Shown here: positions 16,507-25,887 of the stretch, one piece after another
How the letters are laid out: every line of letters begins with the position of its first letter
Numbering within the stretch: position 1 is the first letter of the stretch
Assembly: GCF_047730075.1 (NCBI RefSeq)
Contig: NZ_CP159831.1
Coordinates: 806,001-870,000, forward strand
Length of the DNA: 64,000 nt
Direction of reading: 5' to 3'
Source: Njordibacter sp905182035
GTDB taxonomy: Bacteria > Pseudomonadota > Gammaproteobacteria > Pseudomonadales > Balneatricaceae
The notes under the pieces: model-generated
Seen by the model: only the letters and a program-made list of their open reading frames with translations
Told to the model about the DNA's origin: nothing
Databases searched by the model: none
Position numbers and translations under genes: made by a program

Positions 16507-18179
16507 ATGCCATGGAATACCCATGGCGTATGCGCTGGGTATGGTTAATTTTATTAGTTGTGGCATCGGTTGTGGTTTGGCGTTTAGTGCACCTTAATTT
16601 AACTGAGCGTTCTTTTTTAATGCGCCAAGGTGACGCCCGTATGGTACGCGAAGTGCTTATTCCTGCGCATAGAGGCATGATTTTAGACCGCCGAGGAGAA
16701 CCTTTAGCAGTTAGTGCGCCAGTGGTTAGTTTGTGGGCCAACCCGCAAGTGTTGGGTGAAGATCTCGAGCATGCTAAACAGGTTGCTCAAAGCTTGGGTT
16801 TATCTGAAGTTGAGTTTTTAAAACGCTTAGCGCGTATGAAAGACAAGGAGTTTATGTACCTTAAGCGACATGTTAATCCAGCCGATGCGGAGGCTGTACT
16901 GGAGCATAAGTGGCAAGGCGTGCACGGAGTTGAGGAATTCCATCGTTATTATCCTGCAGCAGAAGTGGCTACTCACTTGGTAGGTTTTAACAATGTTGAT
17001 GACCAAGGCCAAGAAGGTATGGAGCTAGCTTATGAATCTTGGTTGCAGGGGACGTCTGGTAAGAAGGTAGTGCAAAAAGACCGCACTGGACGAACTGTTA
17101 AGGACCTACAGTTATTGTCCAACGCACAGCCTGGAAAAGATCTAAATTTAAGCATCGATTTAAGGATGCAATATGTGGCCTATCGTGAACTCAAAGCCGT
17201 AGTGCAGCAGCACAAAGCATCTTCGGGTTCAGCTGTGGTTTTGGATGTACAGACGGGTGAAATATTGGCGATGGTTAATCAGCCGGCTTACAACCCGAAT
17301 AATCGTTCAGTTATGAGTATCGACAGTTTGCGTAATCGTGCTATGACCGATGTACTAGAGCCCGGCTCAACCATGAAGCCTCTTACCATTGCGGCGGCCT
17401 TGATGAGCGGACAGTATGGTCCGGATAGTAAGGTTGATACCAACCCGGGATTTATAAAGGTTAAACGCAAGACTATAAGGGATCATCGCAACTACGGCGT
17501 ATTAGATATCACCGGTATTATCACTAAATCAAGCAATGTAGGGGTCACTAAATTGGCCTTATCGCTACCAGAAAATAGTGTAAGAGAAACCTTTTATAGC
17601 TTTGGCTTGGGTCAGGCAACCGCCACTGGTTTTCCGGGTGAGAGTACGGGAATTCTGCCTAGTTATACTAAGTGGAACCCCATTAATTTAGCCACCATGG
17701 CTTATGGTTATGGCATTGCTGTAACACCGTTACAATTGGCTCAGGCCTATGGGGTATTCGCCAGCTATGGGCTTAAACGTCCCATTTCTATGTTGAAACA
17801 AGAGCAGGTGCCAGAAGCCGAGCGAGTAATGCCAGAACATGTAGCTAAACAAGTGATTGCTATGCTAGAAACTGTGACCCAAAAAGGTGGTACGGGAACT
17901 CGTGCTAGGGTGCCGTCTTTTCGTGTTGCTGGTAAAACTGGCACAGTACATAAACCGTCTAAAGATGGCGGTTATAACGACGATGTGTATGCCGCAGTTT
18001 TTGCTGGCATGGCACCAGCATCTAAGCCACGCTTAGTGTGTGTGGTAATTATTGATGATCCCAAGGGTGAGCAATATTACGGTGGCGAAGTTGCTGCTCC
18101 CGTATTTTCTCGCATTATGGCAGAGAGCTTACGGCTTTTAAATGTGGCACCAGATAATTTGCTGCCATTACAAGGTTAA
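16503..18179 (+). CDS. ftsI: Septal peptidoglycan transpeptidase FtsI (PBP3)
   Basis: A 558-residue class B penicillin-binding protein. One N-terminal anchor (about residues 12-30) precedes the pedestal domain (RGMILDRRGEPLAV) and the transpeptidase domain with its three motifs: STMK in LEPGSTMKPLT (acylated serine), SSN in ITKSSNVGV, and KTGT in VAGKTGTVHK. It cross-links wall at the septum with FtsW. ATG 16503 overlaps the ftsL stop. It lacks the C-terminal processing extension of E. coli FtsI and resembles the shorter Pseudomonas form in size. Confidence 0.98.
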   Translation: MNAMEYPWRMRWVWLILLVVASVVVWRLVHLNLTERSFLMRQGDARMVREVLIPAHRGMILDRRGEPLAVSAPVVSLWANPQVLGEDLEHAKQVAQSLGLSEVEFLKRLARMKDKEFMYLKRHVNPADAEAVLEHKWQGVHGVEEFHRYYPAAEVATHLVGFNNVDDQGQEGMELAYESWLQGTSGKKVVQKDRTGRTVKDLQLLSNAQPGKDLNLSIDLRMQYVAYRELKAVVQQHKASSGSAVVLDVQTGEILAMVNQPAYNPNNRSVMSIDSLRNRAMTDVLEPGSTMKPLTIAAALMSGQYGPDSKVDTNPGFIKVKRKTIRDHRNYGVLDITGIITKSSNVGVTKLALSLPENSVRETFYSFGLGQATATGFPGESTGILPSYTKWNPINLATMAYGYGIAVTPLQLAQAYGVFASYGLKRPISMLKQEQVPEAERVMPEHVAKQVIAMLETVTQKGGTGTRARVPSFRVAGKTGTVHKPSKDGGYNDDVYAAVFAGMAPASKPRLVCVVIIDDPKGEQYYGGEVAAPVFSRIMAESLRLLNVAPDNLLPLQG

Positions 18180-18181
18180 CA

Positions 18182-19699
18182 GTGAGGTTGAATGTGGATA
18201 CCAAACGTTTATACGAACTGATGCCCCTACCAGGGCAAGCCCAACAATGGGCAGAAGTTTGTGTACATGGGGTGTCATCAGATAGCCGGCAGGTAAAACA
18301 AGGTGACTTGTTTATCATCTGTTTAGGGGAGCCAAAGTGGCAGCGTAGTTATATAAAGCAAGCTCAGGAAAATGGAGCTGTGGCGGTAGCTATTGATGCC
18401 CAACAGATGTTGCATTTGGACTCATCTAACCTCACTGTTCCCATTATTGGTATATCCAATCTGGCGGCGATCCAGGGCCTAATTGCCGCTCGCATCAATG
18501 ATGAGCCCAGCCAGCAAATGTCACTGATAGGTGTTACCGGTACTAATGGTAAAACCAGCTGTAGCCAGTTTATCGCTCAGTGCTTTTCGGACCTTGGCCG
18601 AACCTGTGGTGTGATGGGCACCTTGGGTTATGGTTTGCTTGAGGCATTGGAGCAGGGTCCAAATACTACGCCAGATGAAGTCACCATGCAGGGCCAGTTA
18701 GGTGCCATGGTGCAAGCAGGGGCAACGACGTGTGCTATAGAGGTATCTTCCCACGGTTTAGATCAAGGGCGTCTTAACGGCTGTCGTTTTGAAACCGCAG
18801 TGTTCACTAATTTAACTCAAGATCACCTTGATTATCATGGCACTATGCAAGCGTATGGTGAAGTGAAGGCTCAACTGTTTAACTGGCCTAGTTTACGTCA
18901 CGCAGTGATTAATTTTGATGATGATTTCGGTCGTGGCTTACTTAACGAAATTGCACCCTCGGTGCAAACTTACACCTACAGCGCGCAAGTTTCAGAAGTG
19001 GATTATGTAGACTTAGGTGTGTCCACCATCACCCAGCACGAACATGGCATTGAAGCCATGGTACATACACCAAAAGGCCAAGCGCTATTGCAAGTAGGAC
19101 TGATTGGCCGCTTTAATCTAAGCAACCTATTGGCCACCTTAGCAGTGCTCTTATTGCATAAAATTGACCTGTCATCAGCGACCTTTGCAATCAACAACCT
19201 CAGTACAGTATGTGGCAGGATGCAGCTAATAGGCAGCGAGCAGCAATCAAAAAACAAGCCACAGGCCATTGTTGATTACGCCCATACCCCTGATGCCTTA
19301 GAGCAGGCGTTAATGGCTGCCAAAGAGCATGTGGCTCATGGTCAGCTATGGGTGGTATTTGGGTGCGGTGGAGACCGAGATGCGGGCAAACGGCCAAAAA
19401 TGGCAAGCATTGCAGAAACATGGGCTGATCACGTGGTAGTTACTGACGACAATCCACGAACAGAACCGAGTGAGAAAATCTTATCAGACATTGGTAAGGG
19501 ATTTAAGCGCCGAGACAAAGTAGTGATAGAAGGTAATCGCAGCCTAGCCATTGCTTTAACTATGGGGCGTGCTAAAGCCGGTGATATCGTACTTATTGCT
19601 GGTAAAGGCCACGAAACCTATCAAGATGTTCAGGGACATAAACACCACTTTAGTGACCACGAACAGGTGTTGGTCGCTCTTGCGGGAGGGTTGAATTAA
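18182..19699 (+). CDS. murE: UDP-MurNAc-tripeptide synthetase MurE
   Basis: A 505-residue Mur ligase that adds meso-diaminopimelate to UDP-MurNAc-L-Ala-D-Glu. The ATP loop is GVTGTNGKTS; the DNPR motif of DAP-specific enzymes appears in TDDNPRTEP, so the third residue of the stem peptide is predicted to be DAP. The start is GTG 18182, two bases after ftsI; GTG 18194 is another option. The stop overlaps the murF ATG (TAATG). Confidence 0.97.
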   Translation: MRLNVDTKRLYELMPLPGQAQQWAEVCVHGVSSDSRQVKQGDLFIICLGEPKWQRSYIKQAQENGAVAVAIDAQQMLHLDSSNLTVPIIGISNLAAIQGLIAARINDEPSQQMSLIGVTGTNGKTSCSQFIAQCFSDLGRTCGVMGTLGYGLLEALEQGPNTTPDEVTMQGQLGAMVQAGATTCAIEVSSHGLDQGRLNGCRFETAVFTNLTQDHLDYHGTMQAYGEVKAQLFNWPSLRHAVINFDDDFGRGLLNEIAPSVQTYTYSAQVSEVDYVDLGVSTITQHEHGIEAMVHTPKGQALLQVGLIGRFNLSNLLATLAVLLLHKIDLSSATFAINNLSTVCGRMQLIGSEQQSKNKPQAIVDYAHTPDALEQALMAAKEHVAHGQLWVVFGCGGDRDAGKRPKMASIAETWADHVVVTDDNPRTEPSEKILSDIGKGFKRRDKVVIEGNRSLAIALTMGRAKAGDIVLIAGKGHETYQDVQGHKHHFSDHEQVLVALAGGLN

Positions 19700-21063
19700 T
19701 GGCTTCCTTTAGCTTAGCTGAACTTTCTCACAAAGTGCCGTCCAGTTATGTCATTGGAGAAGCGGTCTTTAGTCAATTATCTACCGACACACGTAGTATG
19801 GCTGCTGGAGATTTATTTGTAGCTTTGGTGGGCCCAAATTTTGATGGACACGAATTTATTGCTCAAGCTCAAAGCCAAGGCGCATGTGCAGCGTTGGTTA
19901 GTACGGAAATAGACACAGATTTACCTCAGTTGGTGGTGCCAGATACTCGAATTGCACTAGGGCAGTTAGCTGTTATTAAGCGTCAGAGCCTTAATGGTCA
20001 GTTTGTTGCAGTCACGGGCAGTAGCGGCAAAACCACCGTTAAAGAAATGTTACAAAAGGTGTTATTTCAAGCGGGCCAAGTTGAAGTGACACATGGCAAC
20101 TTTAATAATGACATTGGTGTGCCGTTGACTCTTTGGGGTATGCAAGATGACATTGACTATCGGGTGTTAGAACTTGGTGCCAACCATATTGGAGAAATTG
20201 CCTATACCAGCCGGTTGGTTATGGCAGATGTAGCCATTTTGAACAATGCCCAAGAAGCCCATTTGTCTGGTTTTGGTAGCTTAGATGGCGTGGTTAAAGC
20301 CAAAGGTGAAATTATTTCGGAGCTTTCTGACCAGGGTCAAGTGGTACTTAATTTAGATGATCGCCACATTCAACAATGGCAAGCGCTTGCTAAGTATAGG
20401 CGTGTATGGAGTTTCAGTCTAACCAATGAAAAGGCTAGTGTGTATGCCAGTGGCATCCAACGTACACCACAAGGCAGCCGCTTTATTCTGCATCTAGGCC
20501 AGCAGCAGCGACAAGTAGATTTGCAATTGTTAGGACAGCATAACGTTGCCAATGCCTTGGCGTCCGCCGCCGCCGCATTGGCTCTGGGGTTATCCCTAGA
20601 TCAAATTGCCATAGGTTTGGGCCAAGTTAGGCCTTACCAAGGACGCCTTGTGAGCCACCAATTAAGCCACAATCGTTGTGTCATTGACGATACCTATAAT
20701 GCCAATCCAGGATCTGTAAAAGCTGCTATTGCGGTGCTGCAAGAGTGCCATGGACAGCGGTGTTTTATGCTGGGTGATTTAGGCGAATTAGGCCAGCAAG
20801 AGCTGCAGCTGCATCAACGTATTGGTGCCCATGTTGCGGCAGCAGGTATAGAACAATTTTATGGTTTCGGTCCATTAGCGGCTGCGGCTGTTGAGAGTTA
20901 TCTGCAAAAAGGCGGTAACTTCGGCAAGGTTTGTGTAAACAAGGAAGATTTGTCCAGCTGTTTTCAACAGCTTCCAAAAGTGGGCTTGAGTTGTTTGGTT
21001 AAAGGATCCCGATCTAGCCAAATGGACCAGGTCGTAGAAAAATTAATTAACGGTGGAATCTAG
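19699..21063 (+). CDS. murF: UDP-MurNAc-pentapeptide synthetase MurF
   Basis: A 454-residue Mur ligase adding D-Ala-D-Ala to the tripeptide. ATP loop AVTGSSGKTTVKE, then NFNNDIGVPLTL and ELGANHIGEI typical of MurF, and DDTYNANPGSVKAAI in the C-terminal domain. ATG 19699 overlaps the murE stop with GGGAGG upstream. Normal length. Acts in the cytoplasm just before MraY. Confidence 0.97.
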   Translation: MASFSLAELSHKVPSSYVIGEAVFSQLSTDTRSMAAGDLFVALVGPNFDGHEFIAQAQSQGACAALVSTEIDTDLPQLVVPDTRIALGQLAVIKRQSLNGQFVAVTGSSGKTTVKEMLQKVLFQAGQVEVTHGNFNNDIGVPLTLWGMQDDIDYRVLELGANHIGEIAYTSRLVMADVAILNNAQEAHLSGFGSLDGVVKAKGEIISELSDQGQVVLNLDDRHIQQWQALAKYRRVWSFSLTNEKASVYASGIQRTPQGSRFILHLGQQQRQVDLQLLGQHNVANALASAAAALALGLSLDQIAIGLGQVRPYQGRLVSHQLSHNRCVIDDTYNANPGSVKAAIAVLQECHGQRCFMLGDLGELGQQELQLHQRIGAHVAAAGIEQFYGFGPLAAAAVESYLQKGGNFGKVCVNKEDLSSCFQQLPKVGLSCLVKGSRSSQMDQVVEKLINGGI

Positions 21064-21066
21064 CCC

Positions 21067-22149
21067 ATGTTGTTATGGTTAGCAGATTATTTAGCTCAGT
21101 ATTACAGCGCCTTTGGTGTTTTTCATTACCTCACCATGCGAGGCATTATGGGGGTGCTCACCGCCTTGTTTATTGCCATGGCTATTGGTCCGTATATGAT
21201 CAAACATTTAAAAGCTAAACAAATTAGCCAATCAATCCGTGAAGACGGACCCCAAAGTCATTTGCTGAAAGCTGGCACTCCTACCATGGGTGGCGCCCTT
21301 ATATTGGTGGCTATTCTCATTAGCGCCTTGTTGTGGGGTGACTTAACCAATCGTTATATCTGGGTCACCATCGCCGTAACTGGTGTGTTTGGTGCCGTAG
21401 GCTGGGTCGATGATTACCGTAAGGTGGTAGAAAAAAATTCCCGTGGACTTATTGCCCGCTGGAAGTATTTTTGGCAATCCGTTGGGGGGCTAGGGGCGGC
21501 TTTATTCTTGTACTATAGCGCTCAAACTCCTCAGGAATTGGAGCTTATAGTGCCATTTTTCAAAACCGTCGGTATTAATATTGGCGTGCTATATATTGCT
21601 CTCACCTACTTTGTCATTGTGGGTACTTCAAACGCCGTCAATCTCACTGACGGTTTGGATGGTCTGGCGATATTACCTACGGTGCTGATTGCTGGGGCCT
21701 TGGCAGTGTTTGCTTATTTAACGGGCCATTCGGTATTTGCTGAATACCTTAACATTCCTTACATTAGCGGTGCGGGAGAACTGGTGGTGTTTTGTGCCGC
21801 GATTGTAGGGGCCGGAATGGGCTTTTTATGGTTTAACACTTATCCTGCCCAAGTGTTTATGGGTGACGTTGGCGCATTAGCCTTAGGTGCTGCTTTGGGT
21901 GTTGTGGCGGTCATCGTTCGACAAGAATTAGTGTTATTCATTATGGGGGGCGTATTTGTGATGGAAACTGTGTCTGTTATTTTACAGGTGGCTTCGTTTA
22001 AATTGACCGGTAAACGTATCTTCCGTATGGCACCAATACATCATCACTTCGAGCTCAAAGGCTGGCCGGAGCCACGGATAATCGTACGCTTTTGGATAAT
22101 TACCGTGGTATTAGTATTGATCGGTTTAGCCACCCTTAAGTTACGATAA
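21067..22149 (+). CDS. mraY: Phospho-MurNAc-pentapeptide translocase MraY
   Basis: A 360-residue polytopic membrane enzyme (about ten helices) that transfers phospho-MurNAc-pentapeptide to undecaprenyl phosphate to give lipid I. Conserved segments are GTPTMGG, GWVDDYRKV (catalytic aspartates), SNAVNLTDGLDGLA, VFMGDVGALALG and the histidine cluster MAPIHHHFELKGWPE. Length equals E. coli MraY. Three bases after murF. Confidence 0.98.
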   Translation: MLLWLADYLAQYYSAFGVFHYLTMRGIMGVLTALFIAMAIGPYMIKHLKAKQISQSIREDGPQSHLLKAGTPTMGGALILVAILISALLWGDLTNRYIWVTIAVTGVFGAVGWVDDYRKVVEKNSRGLIARWKYFWQSVGGLGAALFLYYSAQTPQELELIVPFFKTVGINIGVLYIALTYFVIVGTSNAVNLTDGLDGLAILPTVLIAGALAVFAYLTGHSVFAEYLNIPYISGAGELVVFCAAIVGAGMGFLWFNTYPAQVFMGDVGALALGAALGVVAVIVRQELVLFIMGGVFVMETVSVILQVASFKLTGKRIFRMAPIHHHFELKGWPEPRIIVRFWIITVVLVLIGLATLKLR

Positions 22150-22173
22150 ACTTTTAACTTTTAAGAGGCCTAG

Positions 22174-23535
22174 TTGCCAGTGTCGTTGATAGTTAGTGAT
22201 CGTTTTAGCCTTATCATTGGTTTGGGAAAAACCGGGCTTGCCTGTGCTCAGTATTTTGCGCTTCAAGGTGAACGTTTTCAGGTGGCTGATTCTAGGGCGC
22301 AGCCGCCATTTCTTCATCAGCTAACATCAGAGCAACCAGATACACCTATACACTTGGGTGAATTTGCTCATGATTTATGCCTCAGTGCCAGGCAGATTAT
22401 TTTAAGTCCTGGTGTATCAATGCAAGAACCCGCTTTAGTAGCAGCGGCCAATGCAGGGGTTCCTATACGCAGTGATGTAGACGTATTTGCTCAGGCTGCT
22501 CGGTCTGCTGGTGTGCCTATTGTGGCGATTACGGGTTCTAACGCTAAGAGTACGGTTACCAGTTTAGTGGGGCAAATGGCCAAAACTGCAGGTTTAAACG
22601 TTGCAGTTGGGGGTAATCTTGGGGAGCCCTCTGTATCTTTGTTAGCTAATGATGTGGATTTATATGTCTTGGAGCTGTCTAGCTTCCAGTTGGAATCGAC
22701 CACTGGCTTAGGTGCTACCGTGGCCTGCGTGCTCAATGTGAGCCCTGACCACATGGATCGATATGACAATCTTATGGCATACCATCAAGCAAAACATCGA
22801 GTTTTTCAAGCGTGTAAAGCGGCCGTCGTTAATGCTGATGATGCACTTACTAATCCACTAGTGCCAGACACTGTCACTCAAACGCGATTTAGTTTAGGCG
22901 ATCCTGATGTAGGCCAATTTGGTTTGCGCAAAGAGGGCGTTGATGAATGGTTGGCACAGGGTTTACAGCCACTCATGGCGGTAAAAAAAATGGCAATGTC
23001 TGGTCGTCATAACGTTGCTAACGCCCTTGCTGCATTGGCGTTAGGGCAGGCGGTTGGTCTACCAATGGATGCTATGGTTAATACCCTGGCAACGTTCACA
23101 GGTTTGCCACATCGATGTGAGCGAGTGGCTAATATCGGTGGTGTTGATTACATCAATGATTCTAAAGGTACAAATTTAGGTGCCACTGTAGCGGCGTTAG
23201 AAGGTCTAGGGCCCGGCCTAGCTGGCAAGATCATTCTTATTGCAGGTGGCGTAGGCAAGGGCGCAGACTTTTCTGATCTTGTTGCGCCGTTATCACGTTA
23301 TGGCAAACAAACACTATTGATTGGTGAGGACGCTAAACACATTGAGCAGGCGTTGGCTGAAAAGGTAGCGTTTAGCCATGCAAAAGATATGCAAGAAGCT
23401 GTAAGTCTGGCGTATCAGCAGGCTGTTAGTGGAGATTTGGTGTTGTTGTCACCAGCGTGTGCAAGCTTTGATGCCTATTCAAGTTTTGAGGCAAGAGGCG
23501 ATCACTTCGCAAAATTGGTATGGGCCTTAACATGA
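22174..23535 (+). CDS. murD: UDP-MurNAc-L-Ala:D-Glu ligase MurD
   Basis: A 453-residue Mur ligase adding D-glutamate. N-terminal UMP-binding loop LIIGLGKTGLACAQYF; ATP loop AITGSNAKSTVTSL, the GSNAKST variant also seen in Pseudomonas; ELSSFQLEST and NVSPDHMDRY follow. The start is TTG 22174, 5 bases after AAGAGG; GTG 22180 is possible but poorly spaced. The end overlaps ftsW. Confidence 0.96.
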   Translation: MPVSLIVSDRFSLIIGLGKTGLACAQYFALQGERFQVADSRAQPPFLHQLTSEQPDTPIHLGEFAHDLCLSARQIILSPGVSMQEPALVAAANAGVPIRSDVDVFAQAARSAGVPIVAITGSNAKSTVTSLVGQMAKTAGLNVAVGGNLGEPSVSLLANDVDLYVLELSSFQLESTTGLGATVACVLNVSPDHMDRYDNLMAYHQAKHRVFQACKAAVVNADDALTNPLVPDTVTQTRFSLGDPDVGQFGLRKEGVDEWLAQGLQPLMAVKKMAMSGRHNVANALAALALGQAVGLPMDAMVNTLATFTGLPHRCERVANIGGVDYINDSKGTNLGATVAALEGLGPGLAGKIILIAGGVGKGADFSDLVAPLSRYGKQTLLIGEDAKHIEQALAEKVAFSHAKDMQEAVSLAYQQAVSGDLVLLSPACASFDAYSSFEARGDHFAKLVWALT

Positions 23536-24815
23536 TCTCTGTATCTGAGCAGTGGCGTACGGTGATCAGTCAAAGGTTGGATTTAGCTTTGTTTTTGCCG
23601 GCATTGGCATTAGCGCTTATTGGTTACGTTATGATTACATCGGCTTCTATGGATGTGGTGGCGATTAAGTTCAACGACCCTTTTTATCAGAGTAAGCGCC
23701 AACTTTTATTCATGTTTTTGGGCGGCGGTAGTCTCATGGTTTGCTTGATGACGCCAGTGCACGTATGGCAAAAACAGAGCCCATATCTGTTGCTATTGGC
23801 GGTGCTGTTATTGGTTGCCGTATTGATTCCCGGTCTAGGCCGCAATGTCAACGGCAGTACCCGATGGATTCCTATAGGATCATTGAGTTTGCAGCCTTCT
23901 GAATTTTCCAAAGTAGCAGTGGTAGCCTTTATGGCGGGGTATTTGGTGCGCCAGCAGGAAGAAGTTCGCAATAGTTTGTGGGGGTTCTCAAAATCCTTAG
24001 TAGTGTTAGTCACATTTATTGTGCTGTTTTTATTAGAGCCAGACTTTGGAGCGGTGGTGGTAATGATGTGTGCCGTGCTAGGCATGTTCTTTTTAGGAGG
24101 TATGCGTAAACGTCATATTTCTATAGTGATTGCGGCTGCTAGCGCCGCAGGTGCAGTGATAATTTCAGCTGCTGAATACCGGGTACAACGGTTAACGACC
24201 TACCTAGATCCATGGAGTGATCCCTTTGGTAGCGGTTATCAATTAACGCAGGCGCAAATTGCATTTGGCCGGGGTGGCTGGTTTGGTGAAGGTTTGGGCC
24301 AGAGTATGCAAAAGTTATTTTACTTGCCAGAAGCCCATACGGACTTTGTATATTCTGTGCTGGCTGAAGAGTGGGGTGCTTTTGGTGCTGTGATTGTTGT
24401 GGCTTTGTATGGCGTGCTAATCGTGCGTGGCCTGCAGGTGGGTCAAAAAGCCGAACGCTTAGGGCGCTATTTTTCAGCCTACTTAGGCTACGGCTTAGTA
24501 TTGCTGATTGCCGTGCAAGCTATAATTAATATAGGAGTCAACTTAGGGTTATTACCGACCAAGGGGTTAACGCTACCCTTTGTTAGCTACGGTGGCAGTA
24601 GTATGTTGGCTTGTGCCAGTAGTTTGGGTATTTTGTTGCGTATTTCGATGGAAAATAATGCCACTTATGCTGGCTCATTTAGTGAGGATGCTTTTCACGA
24701 ATCTTCTCCTTATAGACCATTAGATACCCCAAGCCCTGAAGCGACTCTAGGACTTGATGACGTTGATCAATGGTTTGGTGATGAAGCTAAAAAGCAGGAC
24801 TGGCGTCATGACTAA
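23532..24815 (+). CDS. ftsW: Septal peptidoglycan polymerase FtsW
   Basis: A SEDS glycosyltransferase of 427 residues and about ten membrane helices. Hallmarks are TRWIPIGSLSLQPSEFSK, the catalytic aspartate region in DPWSDPFGSGYQLTQAQIAFGRG, the segment PEAHTDFVYSVLAEEWG, and LTLPFVSYGGSSML. With FtsI it makes septal wall. ATG 23532 overlaps the murD stop (ATGA); ATG 23520 in the same frame is the alternative. The acidic C-terminal tail overlaps murG by eight bases. Confidence 0.96.
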   Translation: MISVSEQWRTVISQRLDLALFLPALALALIGYVMITSASMDVVAIKFNDPFYQSKRQLLFMFLGGGSLMVCLMTPVHVWQKQSPYLLLLAVLLLVAVLIPGLGRNVNGSTRWIPIGSLSLQPSEFSKVAVVAFMAGYLVRQQEEVRNSLWGFSKSLVVLVTFIVLFLLEPDFGAVVVMMCAVLGMFFLGGMRKRHISIVIAAASAAGAVIISAAEYRVQRLTTYLDPWSDPFGSGYQLTQAQIAFGRGGWFGEGLGQSMQKLFYLPEAHTDFVYSVLAEEWGAFGAVIVVALYGVLIVRGLQVGQKAERLGRYFSAYLGYGLVLLIAVQAIINIGVNLGLLPTKGLTLPFVSYGGSSMLACASSLGILLRISMENNATYAGSFSEDAFHESSPYRPLDTPSPEATLGLDDVDQWFGDEAKKQDWRHD

Positions 24816-25887
24816 ATTGAATCGTCAAGCAAATTCAAAACGTTTACTGATTATGGCAGCAGGAACAGGCGGTCATGTTTATCCTGCTTTAGCTACTGCT
24901 GAAATCTTGCAGGCACAGAATTGGAAAGTAGAATGGTTGGGCACAGGCAGAGGCATTGAAGCTCGTTTGGTGCCAGACGCAGGGTTTTATTTACATTGCA
25001 TTGATGTGGTGGGTTTGCGAGGCAAAGGTAAATGGTCTTTGTTGTTGGCGCCTTGGCGTTTATTCAAATCTTTGTTGCAGTCAATTAAGGTTATCCGCGG
25101 CTTTAAACCTCATTGTGTTTTGGGTATGGGTGGATTTGTCGCTGGTCCTGGGGGTTTGGCTGCCAAATTATTAGGAGTACCACTCATTTTACATGAACAA
25201 AATGCAATTCCCGGGCTCACAAACCGTTTATTGCGCCCGTTTGCCAGCAGAACCTTACAAGCGTTTGCTGGCAGTTTTGCTGATAGGCGGGCCATCACAG
25301 TTGGTAACCCATTACGATCCAATATCATTGCTCATAAGTCAGACCATAATGGGCTTCGGATATTGATTGTAGGCGGCAGCTTAGGTGCGCTTATCCTTAA
25401 TGAAGTAGTGCCCATAGCGATGGCATTATTGGCCAGTAATGAGCGGCCACAAATATGGCATCAAACGGGACCAAAACATCACAAGGTAACCCAAGTTGGA
25501 TATGATAAAGCTCAGGTTGCGGCACAAGTAGATGCTTATATTGACGACATGGGAATGGCTTATGCATGGGCCAATTTAGTCATTTGCCGCGCGGGAGCTT
25601 TAACTGTAAGCGAGTTGGCTGGCGCTGGCATGGCGTCTATATTGGTGCCCTATCCTTCCGCTGTAGACGATCACCAAACGGCCAATGCTAATGTGTTAGT
25701 GCAAGCTGGCGCAGCCATCTTATTGCCACAAACGCAGCTGTCGCCAGCAACCCTTAGTCAAAATATTAGGGTTTTACAAAGCCGCCCATCAAAACTAAAT
25801 AATATGGCCACTGCAGCCTTAACCTGCGCTGCACCAAAGGCCGCTTACAATGTAGCACAACATTGCATGGAGATTGCCCGTGGTTAA
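24808..25887 (+). CDS. murG: Lipid II synthase MurG
   Basis: A 359-residue GT-B glycosyltransferase adding GlcNAc to lipid I at the inner face of the membrane. N-terminal GTGGHVYPALA loop, GMGGFVAGPGG and LHEQNAIPG are diagnostic, with the second glycine loop VGGSLGA and CRAGALTVSELAGAG in the UDP-GlcNAc domain. ATG 24808 has AGGA 8 bases before it and overlaps the ftsW stop; in-frame codons from 24754 lie within ftsW. Confidence 0.97.
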   Translation: MTKLNRQANSKRLLIMAAGTGGHVYPALATAEILQAQNWKVEWLGTGRGIEARLVPDAGFYLHCIDVVGLRGKGKWSLLLAPWRLFKSLLQSIKVIRGFKPHCVLGMGGFVAGPGGLAAKLLGVPLILHEQNAIPGLTNRLLRPFASRTLQAFAGSFADRRAITVGNPLRSNIIAHKSDHNGLRILIVGGSLGALILNEVVPIAMALLASNERPQIWHQTGPKHHKVTQVGYDKAQVAAQVDAYIDDMGMAYAWANLVICRAGALTVSELAGAGMASILVPYPSAVDDHQTANANVLVQAGAAILLPQTQLSPATLSQNIRVLQSRPSKLNNMATAALTCAAPKAAYNVAQHCMEIARG